DNA from: JACDAE01 sp034438015
GTDB lineage: Bacteria > Chloroflexota > Ktedonobacteria > Ktedonobacterales > Ktedonobacteraceae
Assembly: GCA_034438015.1 (NCBI GenBank)
Contig: DAOTTD010000184.1
Coordinates: forward strand, 1-24,416
Direction: 5' to 3'
Length of the DNA stretch: 24,416 bases
Shown here one piece after another: positions 7,645 through 13,166 of the stretch; within the stretch, counting starts at the first letter, position 1, and every line of letters begins with the position of its first letter. The notes under the pieces were generated by a model. That model saw only the letters and a program-made list of their open reading frames with translations, was not told where the DNA came from and did no database searches. A program made the position numbers and the translations under genes.

Positions 7645-8124
7645 ATGCCAGACGAGCAACTTGTTCAGTTGAATGTATGGATAGCAAAGGACTTAAAAGA
7701 CTACCTTGCAGACCGAGCAAAGCGGGACAATAAGCAGGGGATGAATGTCGTCGTTGCCGACTTGATCCGTCAGGAACGAGCACGAGAACAAGGGGAAGTT
7801 GTGGAACAGCAGTCCTTGCCAGTGCTGCAAGAGATGATGCGACACGAAATTCGGCAAGCGTTAGCCGATCATCGCCGAGAGGTACGCGACGATCGGGCGC
7901 TGGAACTGGACGAGCAACGGGACTATCTCCGTAAGGGATTCGATCGGATGGCCGCCTTGATCGTCCATGCTATTCGCAATGCTGGTATCGGTCGCAGACT
8001 GGCCTATGCCGTTCTTGCAAAGGCGCATGGCACTTCTTTTGCTCAAAATGTCTTCGAGGACGCCAAAGAGAAAACACAACGCGAATTGGCCCCAAAGGCA
8101 CAACACGAGGAAGTGCAAGCATAG
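7645..8124 (+). CDS. Ribbon-helix-helix DNA-binding protein
   Basis: 159 residues. The N-terminal 50 residues (LVQLNVWIAKDLKDYLADRA ... NVVVADLIRQERARE) fit a ribbon-helix-helix motif: a short strand, then two helices with the typical hydrophobic spacing. The remainder is helical and charged (EIRQALADHRREV), with a more hydrophobic segment near 105-135 (GFDRMAALIVHAIRNAGIG). Known of the fold: such proteins are repressors, partition proteins or mobilisation accessory proteins. The AAGAGG ribosome site supports the start. It forms a two-gene unit with the acidic protein 12 bp downstream. A role in plasmid/ICE maintenance or mobilisation is inference. Confidence 0.65.
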   Translation: MPDEQLVQLNVWIAKDLKDYLADRAKRDNKQGMNVVVADLIRQERAREQGEVVEQQSLPVLQEMMRHEIRQALADHRREVRDDRALELDEQRDYLRKGFDRMAALIVHAIRNAGIGRRLAYAVLAKAHGTSFAQNVFEDAKEKTQRELAPKAQHEEVQA

Positions 8125-8136
8125 GAAAAGGAGAAA

Positions 8137-8439
8137 GTGATGAACAATGAGCCAGGACAAGAGTTCACAGAGATTGAAGAATTAGCAGAGATTCCCCTGT
8201 CCGAACTGGTAGAACCACAAGATTTAGTCTTGCCACAAATCGAGGCTCAGGATTTAGAACTGCCACAAGACTATCTCCAAGATTTAACAGACAGGGGAGT
8301 GATCACCGAAGGACTCCCAATCATCGACATTGATAGCAGGCTCTTAGAAGGTCCAGAGCTAGAACAATCACCTTTTAACGATCCGTCGATAGAAACCAAT
8401 GAAGCGCCTAACGAGAGAGATCTCGATTTTGGGCGGTAA
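8137..8439 (+). CDS. Small acidic hypothetical protein
   Basis: 100 residues, strongly acidic. It contains a repeated short motif, QDLVLPQIEAQDLELPQDYL (residues about 28-47). AAGGAG lies 7 nt before the ATG, and 12 bp separate it from the ribbon-helix-helix gene, so the two are almost certainly co-transcribed. It looks mostly disordered and may be a partner or modulator of the upstream DNA-binding protein. Function unknown. Confidence 0.6.
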   Translation: MMNNEPGQEFTEIEELAEIPLSELVEPQDLVLPQIEAQDLELPQDYLQDLTDRGVITEGLPIIDIDSRLLEGPELEQSPFNDPSIETNEAPNERDLDFGR

Positions 8440-8442
8440 ATT

Positions 8443-8480
8443 AAAAAAGGCCCACCAAGTAATTTCTTAGTGGGCCTTTT
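8443..8480. terminator. Bidirectional intrinsic terminator
   Basis: The 11 bp stem AAAAGGCCCAC/GTGGGCCTTTT (8445-8455 with 8470-8480) lies between convergent genes. The plus-strand transcript ends in TTTT and the minus-strand transcript ends in TTTTTT, so it can serve the acidic-protein gene and the HTH-GNAT gene. Confidence 0.88.
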
Positions 8481-8538
8481 AGTTAACCAGATTATTAAGA
8501 GTAGCGATGTTACCTGATCGGTATTTTTTCTTGCATAG

Positions 8539-9363
8539 CTATTCTCCTCCATGCCGATGACGCCACTCATTGAGAGCTTGCTCATAACGAAGGACCATCT
8601 CTAATCCACTACTCTTCACATCAATCAAAAAATTTTTGTGGGATGTCACTGTACGAATTTGAGTAAATCCCATACCAGCCATCAGATGAGCACCCTCTTC
8701 TGAATCGCTACGCCCATAAATCTTTTCTATCACAATTCCTCTTGCTCCTAAATCAATAACAACATCAGCGATATGACGCACAAGGACACTTGCCCAGTGG
8801 CGACGTTGACGAATACTAATAGCCTCATTTTGCAATACCCCAATAGTACGAGCATACAGGTATACAGGTACTTCTGGCTTATATTCCAAGATATCATCTG
8901 CTAATGTAGGAGGCGTTATCTCTTTGCTGAGGATATCAAGAATTTTTTCCTCTGTTAGCGGTAAGATAAAACCGCATCCAACAATCTTACCCTCAGATTT
9001 AACCATGTATCCAACATCTGGATTTTTGCGTATCCAGCTAGACCATCGTTCGATATCTGGACGCGTATCAAAAATTTGCTCAATCACAGGAGCTAAATCT
9101 ACCATATCTTCAGGAAGAACCCGATAAACTCTAGATGTTTTTAAAGGTATCTCTATTGGCATTTTTTTCGCTTTCTGCCTTTGCAATCTTTGCAAACGCT
9201 GTTCCCTGATTACCATAATATCTTGATAATCGTACAAAGCAGGAGATTGATCTGTGTAACTTTTGATCTTTTTCTTATTGACATAGTAGTAAAATCCGCT
9301 CTTGTCTAATCCTAAAAGTTCCATACCTTCTTGTAAAGGCACCCCTACAGGTTTCTTATCCAT
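8539..9363 (-). CDS. HTH-GNAT acetyltransferase fusion
   Basis: About 274 residues from the ATG at 9363, which has GGAAGGA 9 nt upstream; a TTG at 9381 in the same frame is less likely. N-terminal 60 residues (VPLQEGMELLGLDKSGFYYY, then IKSY and YDYQDIMVIREQR) look like an excisionase/MerR-type helix-turn-helix. The rest fits a GNAT fold: KIVGCGFILPL (acceptor-side strand), YLYARTIGV, RQRRHWASVLVRHIADVVID in the acetyl-CoA binding helix region, then GARGIVIEKIYGRSDSEEGAHLMAGMGFTQI typical of the C-terminal GNAT strand-helix. The canonical Q/RxxGxG/A is degenerate. Substrate unknown. Divergent to the 9669-12613 operon, whose promoter carries an inverted repeat, so autoregulation or operon control by the HTH is a reasonable inference. 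Confidence 0.72.
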   Translation of the reverse strand: MDKKPVGVPLQEGMELLGLDKSGFYYYVNKKKIKSYTDQSPALYDYQDIMVIREQRLQRLQRQKAKKMPIEIPLKTSRVYRVLPEDMVDLAPVIEQIFDTRPDIERWSSWIRKNPDVGYMVKSEGKIVGCGFILPLTEEKILDILSKEITPPTLADDILEYKPEVPVYLYARTIGVLQNEAISIRQRRHWASVLVRHIADVVIDLGARGIVIEKIYGRSDSEEGAHLMAGMGFTQIRTVTSHKNFLIDVKSSGLEMVLRYEQALNEWRHRHGGE

Positions 9364-9435
9364 CCTATAAAATCCTTCCAAATTCGCTTAGTTACGCCCT
9401 TTCTCTCACTAATTTATATCACATTCTTAACAATC

Positions 9436-9464
9436 TTGACTTCTCACGAAGTACAAACTATACT
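9436..9464 (+). promoter_or_regulatory. Sigma70-type promoter of the 9669-12613 operon
   Basis: TTGACT (9436-9441) and TATACT (9459-9464) are separated by exactly 17 nt. Predicted transcription starts near 9471, giving a leader of about 200 nt before the first gene. This is the best promoter match I noticed in the window. Confidence 0.75.
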
Positions 9465-9489
9465 CATATCGTAAGATCAATTTGTACTT
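9449..9489. promoter_or_regulatory. Candidate operator inverted repeat
   Basis: AAGTACAAA (9449-9457) and its perfect reverse complement TTTGTACTT (9481-9489) flank the -10 box and the expected transcription start. A dimeric regulator binding both arms would block the promoter. The divergently encoded HTH-GNAT protein is a candidate binder (inference). Confidence 0.55.
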
Positions 9490-9541
9490 TACAACACACA
9501 AAACTAAGCTGTCAACGAAAGTTTAGTCGAAAGGAGGCAAT

Positions 9542-9641
9542 AAAAAAGCTGGCTCCGTGTATCAGACGGAGCCAGCCCAACGGGACCATTCCCGACCCTT
9601 TGAAAGTACGCAGTCTGGCCCCATGAGATTCTATACTCATG
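9542..9641. other. Structured leader with serial stem-loops
   Basis: Three stems lie in the 5' leader: an 11 bp stem (9548-9558 with 9566-9576, loop 7), a short CGGGA/TCCCG stem near 9580-9595, and CCATGAG/CTCATGG near 9621-9641 just before the first gene. The first stem is preceded by six A residues, so on the minus strand it is a good intrinsic terminator that would shield the promoter region from antisense transcription. I do not recognise a known riboswitch class. Confidence 0.55.
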
Positions 9642-9668
9642 GTGTGCCAAAGTCAAGAAAGGCGAGCT

Positions 9669-9890
9669 ATGAGCCAGAACATTCCGATGAACAGCACCGA
9701 CGACGACGAATATTACGTCGTTCCTGTCATTGAAAGCCCATGCATTCACAACAACACAGGATTCTGCTATGACATGGCCCATGAATGCCATGAGAATGCG
9801 GAATCCATTGCCGAACTGCACCAAGATCACCAAGACGGCTTAGCCAGTGACGCAGATCGTGATCGTCTCTATCGGGGAAAAACCTTTTAG
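9669..9890 (+). CDS. Small acidic hypothetical protein, operon gene 1
   Basis: 73 residues from the ATG at 9669, which has AAAGG 6 nt upstream; an in-frame ATG at 9639 lies inside a hairpin and lacks such a site. The sequence contains an acidic DDDEYYVVP stretch followed by a Cys/His-rich part (CIHNNTGFCYDMAHECHE), which could bind a metal. Function unknown. 13 bp to the next gene. Confidence 0.6.
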   Translation: MSQNIPMNSTDDDEYYVVPVIESPCIHNNTGFCYDMAHECHENAESIAELHQDHQDGLASDADRDRLYRGKTF

Positions 9891-9903
9891 AAAGGGGAAC
9901 GAG

Positions 9904-10164
9904 ATGTCACGCTGGCAACCGAAATCGAAACCGACCGCCAGGCAACGACAAGCCACCAGACGGACCTACAACCTCGCCAATTGTCAACGAGGCAAGCACC
10001 TGTTAATCCCAACCTTTCGCCCAGGAGAACAGGTCTGTACCAGTTGTGGCGTGGTCCTCTATTGCCCTGAGTGCTTGCGCGTCCATCAGCTTCCTGTTTC
10101 TTCTGCTCACCGAGCATACCCGCTTGCTTGTTCTACCCATGTTCACGCGGAGGTGCAGGTATGA
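9904..10164 (+). CDS. Small zinc-ribbon-like protein, operon gene 2
   Basis: 86 residues from ATG 9904, chosen for the AAAGGGG box 6 nt upstream. N-terminus is basic (RWQPKSKPTARQRQATRR). CTSCGVVLYCPEC gives two CxxC pairs separated by 5 residues, a compact zinc-ribbon-like knuckle. Its stop overlaps the start of the next gene (ATGA-type), so the two are translationally coupled. Possibly nucleic-acid binding (inference). Confidence 0.6.
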   Translation: MSRWQPKSKPTARQRQATRRTYNLANCQRGKHLLIPTFRPGEQVCTSCGVVLYCPECLRVHQLPVSSAHRAYPLACSTHVHAEVQV

Positions 10165-10973
10165 GAGAGCAGAAAGGCGTTCCCGCCACCTTTTCCGTTC
10201 CCACACGGCGCGCCCATGCCGATACGACGGGTGCAGCTCGTCATAGTGTCGGAACCTCAAGCGGTCTTCATCCCGAAGACCGCCCCTACCTCACCGACGA
10301 GCGCCGCCCGATCAACAGGCAGCCCGTCTATGCTGATGAAGAGGACGACGATCGTCTCTATGATGTGCGCCTGCCAACAAGCGCACGACGCTATGCCGCT
10401 CCGACGACGAGCGTCCCGCGTACTATGGTACGTGTCACTCGTCATCAGGGACCCCCGCCCATGCAACGGGCCTCACGCGCTTCCTGTCCTGCTTCTGAGG
10501 GACCGCAACCAGCGCCCACGCCGCACAGGAGGCGATTTCACTTCACGGTGTATCTCGGGACGCTCATGCTGATTATGCTTGCAGGATGGGTACTTGTGTC
10601 CATCCTGTTGCAGTGGTGCCAGGTGCAACAGGACACCTGGCACTACGGGTACCCGCGCACCTTCCAGATCGACGCCGATGTCAGACACGGCGGCATCAGT
10701 CACTTTATCGTCGTCAACCTGCATGGGCATATCCTCATTACTGAGTTGCAGGAGAACGCGCTCCAAAAGACAAAGGTGTATGTCGGTCCAGTCTTCTCAG
10801 GCCCAGGCACCGACCTGAAACCGGCAACCGTTCACTTTCAGGATGTCAACGGCGACGGCTATCCTGACATGATCATCGCCGTTGGCACTGCGCGCTATCT
10901 CTTGATCAACGATCATAGTGGGTTTCGTCCTTCGACGCCCGCCGATAGGCTCACGACAGGAGGAATGAACTGA
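10161..10973 (+). CDS. Single-pass membrane protein with FG-GAP-like C-terminus
   Basis: 270 residues from the ATG at 10161, which has GGAGG 7 nt upstream and overlaps the previous stop; a longer frame upstream is an overlap artefact. The first ~130 residues are Arg/Pro-rich and probably cytosolic and disordered. One transmembrane helix follows (FTVYLGTLMLIMLAGWVLVS, about 137-160). The extracytoplasmic part has a strand-rich pattern and FQDVNGDGYPDMIIAVG near the C-terminus, a Dx[DN]xDGxxD calcium loop typical of FG-GAP/VCBS repeats. Only one such repeat is present, so it is not a full propeller. Next gene overlaps by one base (TGATG). Confidence 0.68.
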   Translation: MREQKGVPATFSVPTRRAHADTTGAARHSVGTSSGLHPEDRPYLTDERRPINRQPVYADEEDDDRLYDVRLPTSARRYAAPTTSVPRTMVRVTRHQGPPPMQRASRASCPASEGPQPAPTPHRRRFHFTVYLGTLMLIMLAGWVLVSILLQWCQVQQDTWHYGYPRTFQIDADVRHGGISHFIVVNLHGHILITELQENALQKTKVYVGPVFSGPGTDLKPATVHFQDVNGDGYPDMIIAVGTARYLLINDHSGFRPSTPADRLTTGGMN

Positions 10974-11221
10974 TGCCCACCATGATGCTGATTGTGTGTG
11001 TGAAACGGGAACTGGATTCCCTTGTCGAAGAGTTCGAAGACTGGCGGGACGACGGAATGCAGGCCAAGCTCTACGGCATTACTGAGAAGGCTCAGGATGG
11101 GTTTATCCTGCTCGAATGGAGCACACCTATTCCTGACCACTTTACGAGCAAGCTCAAACGAGATGAGGATATCCTTGATGTGCTGACCTTTGATTCGTTG
11201 TTTCACCCTGTATCCGCGTAA
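10973..11221 (+). CDS. Small hypothetical protein, operon gene 4
   Basis: 82 residues, starting on the overlapping TGATG with GGAGG about 9 nt upstream. It is acidic and compact: MLIVCVKRELDSLVEEFEDW at the N-terminus, then FILLEWSTPIPDHFTSKLKR. No transmembrane segment. Function unknown. Translational coupling to the membrane protein before it suggests a shared complex. Confidence 0.6.
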   Translation: MPTMMLIVCVKRELDSLVEEFEDWRDDGMQAKLYGITEKAQDGFILLEWSTPIPDHFTSKLKRDEDILDVLTFDSLFHPVSA

Positions 11222-11226
11222 GGACC

Positions 11227-11266
11227 GCAGAAGGAAGAGAGCACGCTTTCTTCCTTCTGCTTGTTT
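11227..11266 (+). terminator. Intra-operon terminator/attenuator
   Basis: GCAGAAGGAAGAGAGC (11227-11242) and GCTTTCTTCCTTCTGC (11245-11260) pair over 16 positions with one mismatch and are followed by TTGTTT. It lies between the fourth gene and the baseplate-J-like gene, so it should reduce, but perhaps not abolish, transcription of the last gene. Confidence 0.75.
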
Positions 11267-11281
11267 CAAGGAGTCACCGCC

Positions 11282-12613
11282 ATGAAGACCTACAACACCG
11301 ATGATCTGTTTCCCCCTGCCCAGGATGCGCCTATATCAGACGGACAGGCAACCCGTTTTATTGATGTGCATATCTACGATGTCGGTCCAGAAGGAGACGA
11401 GCCGCCCACCGTCGAGAGCCAGCTTGCAGCAGAGCCAGCAGCTCCCCAGGAGGACACACAGGAGCCGCCGAAGCCAGTGCAACCATCACACCGCTCTTTG
11501 AGCATACGCCCATTAGTGGTCGTCGGGTTGGCGTTGTGTCTGCTTCTCGCGGGTATCGTGAGCATGGTCTCTCTTGTACCCATGCTGGCCCCGACCGCCA
11601 CCGTAACAATCGTCCCGATCAGCAAGCAGATCACGACCAACAGCGTGATCACCATCGTTGCTGGACAGACACCTACCGCCGAGCAGATCGCAGGCCGAGC
11701 GTTACCCGCCGTGACGATGAGCCAGCAGCAGACCGTTCCCACCACAGGCAAGGTTCACCAGGATGCCAGAGCCGCACACGGTTTTCTGACGTTCTATAAT
11801 GCCGCCACATACAGCCAGGTGATACCAGCAGGAACGATGGTGACAGGGACCGATGGAGGAGAGATCATCACCGACCAGGATGCTATCATCCCCGCCGCCA
11901 GCTATCCGACCTTTGGACAAAGCACCGTTGCCGCACACGCCGTCGTGACAGGACCAGCAGGCAATATTGCAGGAGGGGACATCTACGGCCCCTGTTGCCG
12001 CCTCAATGTGTCCGCCGTCAACGGCCCCTTTACGGGTGGGAAGCTCGCACGCGACTACCGGACTGTCACCGCGCAAGATATCCGCACGGTGGCGACCAGT
12101 CTGGACAAGGGAGTCGTGCAGAGCGTGCAGGCAGCATTACAAACACAGGTCCACACAGATGAGACGCTGATCACGCCGCTTGCTTGCCAGCAGCACATCA
12201 CACCCGATCACCAGCCAGGAGAGGAAGCGAGGCAGGTCCAGATCACGGTCAGCGAGACGTGTACAGGGATGACCTATACCACACAAGCCTACCAGAGCCG
12301 TCTCACGCAGATCATGGACCAACAGGCCGGAGATGGATACTTCTCTCTCGGCGAGATACAAAGTAGTATCACTCAGGCAACAGTGCAGGACCATCATCGG
12401 ACACAATTGCACGTCTCGATGGCACAGGACTACGCCTATCACATCAGTCAGGAGCAGCAGCAACGTCTAAAAATCCTGATTGCGGGCAAGGAGAAGGCCC
12501 AGGCCATCAGTCTATTACTGCATGTCCCAGGAATACAAAGTGTGTCGGTGAGCAGTGCCACCATCCCGATGGATATACAGCATATCCGTGTGATTGTTGT
12601 GTATGCAGGATAA
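11282..12613 (+). CDS. Membrane-anchored baseplate-J/gp47-like protein
   Basis: 443 residues from ATG 11282 (AAGGAG 8 nt upstream; the in-frame TTG at 11261 lies inside the terminator). Acidic, Pro/Gln-rich cytosolic part (1-75), then one transmembrane helix (PLVVVGLALCLLLAGIVSMV, about 77-100). The extracytoplasmic region begins PTATVTIVPISKQITT and includes AAHGFLTFYNAATYSQVIPAGTMVTG and a VVTGPAGNIAGGDI turn, as in baseplate J-type proteins. C-terminus is a small alpha-beta segment (AISLLLHVPGIQSVSV). Known: tailed-phage baseplate J forms the baseplate wedge; Chloroflexota encode many free-standing membrane-anchored relatives of unknown role. Inference: cell-surface assembly encoded with the single-pass membrane protein at 10161-10973. 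Confidence 0.7.
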   Translation: MKTYNTDDLFPPAQDAPISDGQATRFIDVHIYDVGPEGDEPPTVESQLAAEPAAPQEDTQEPPKPVQPSHRSLSIRPLVVVGLALCLLLAGIVSMVSLVPMLAPTATVTIVPISKQITTNSVITIVAGQTPTAEQIAGRALPAVTMSQQQTVPTTGKVHQDARAAHGFLTFYNAATYSQVIPAGTMVTGTDGGEIITDQDAIIPAASYPTFGQSTVAAHAVVTGPAGNIAGGDIYGPCCRLNVSAVNGPFTGGKLARDYRTVTAQDIRTVATSLDKGVVQSVQAALQTQVHTDETLITPLACQQHITPDHQPGEEARQVQITVSETCTGMTYTTQAYQSRLTQIMDQQAGDGYFSLGEIQSSITQATVQDHHRTQLHVSMAQDYAYHISQEQQQRLKILIAGKEKAQAISLLLHVPGIQSVSVSSATIPMDIQHIRVIVVYAG

Positions 12614-12650
12614 TCTCCAGAAGGAACGGCAAAGCCGATGAGAGAAAGAT

Positions 12651-12736
12651 TTTTTTGCTTTCAAATGCTTCGGATACAAAGCCTATCACATGACAAGGTG
12701 CCTTACATCGTGGCTGAAACATTTGAAAGCAAAAAA
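12651..12736. repeat. 17 bp perfect inverted repeat, 52 bp loop
   Basis: TTTTTTGCTTTCAAATG (12651-12667) is matched exactly by its reverse complement at 12720-12736. The pairing continues inward with two mismatches (CTTCGG against GCTGAAA). On both strands the stem begins with T and ends with A, the reverse of an intrinsic terminator. Candidate small RNA fold, miniature transposable element or recombination site. Confidence 0.8.
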
Positions 12737-12922
12737 TGAGAGGGGACCGCCCAGGCAACCCCACTGAGAATGCCGCAGCGTTGCGGATGAATTTTCACAG
12801 GGTGAAATCGAGCATCAAGGGAGGGACCGAAAGTACATAATCCATATGTATCGTACGTATCACACGGCTCCAAAAGCACGACCTTGGTACATAGCGATTA
12901 TGTATATAATTAGAACATCTGG

Positions 12923-12952
12923 TTAGACTATAGAATGCACTTATGCTATAAT
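12923..12952 (+). promoter_or_regulatory. Candidate promoter of the recombinase unit
   Basis: TTAGAC (12923-12928), an 18 nt spacer and a perfect TATAAT (12947-12952) lie 47 bp upstream of the 55-residue ORF. The -35 box is weak. Confidence 0.55.
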
Positions 12953-12998
12953 CGAAGTAAGGAGGTGAAGGCTTAACTATAGCGAGGAGTGCAGAACA

Positions 12999-13166
12999 AT
13001 GAACGAGCGAAAAGGCAAAATTCTATCCATAGCTTTATTATCTGCTAATTTAGCATGGAACCTTCTTACACCAGACCAGCAGCGACAATCACTTGAGTAC
13101 CTTAAAAAGGTGCGTGAAAAGGAGCAAACTAGTGAGAAAACTCAAGAAATATGTTCCAAAAGATGA
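12999..13166 (+). CDS. 55-residue ORF overlapping the recombinase start
   Basis: 55 codons (starts MNERKGKILSIALLSANLAW, ends EICSKR). AGGAG lies 9 nt before its ATG, and it sits directly after the TATAAT promoter. It overlaps the recombinase by 35 nt in another frame. It ends 35 nt after the recombinase's probable GTG start, so translation of the recombinase is probably coupled to it. Function unknown; it may be a small regulator or simply a leader that sets recombinase dosage. Confidence 0.5.
   Translation: MNERKGKILSIALLSANLAWNLLTPDQQRQSLEYLKKVREKEQTSEKTQEICSKR

Larger units (their letters stand above)
12614..12998. other. Gene-free interval with palindromes and promoter
   Basis: 385 bp between the operon end and the recombinase leader ORF. 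It holds the 17 bp palindrome at 12651-12736, a second inverted repeat (TACATAATC 12834-12842 with GATTATGTA 12896-12904) and a promoter at 12923-12952. The second repeat is a possible recombinase-binding or attachment region (inference). Confidence 0.55.

Noticed and set aside
9557..9736. A GTG-initiated frame in the operon leader after AAAGGAGG
   Set aside because: The start is about 19 nt from the ribosome site and lies inside a hairpin, and the product is Arg-rich without recognisable features.
10071..10160. Longer start for the FG-GAP-like membrane protein
   Set aside because: The extra 30 codons overlap the preceding gene, and the ATG at 10161 has a strong ribosome site and an ATGA overlap.
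11358..12463. Several long minus-strand frames opposite the baseplate-J-like gene
   Set aside because: They have no ribosome sites and lie antisense to a well-supported gene, so they are GC-driven shadows.
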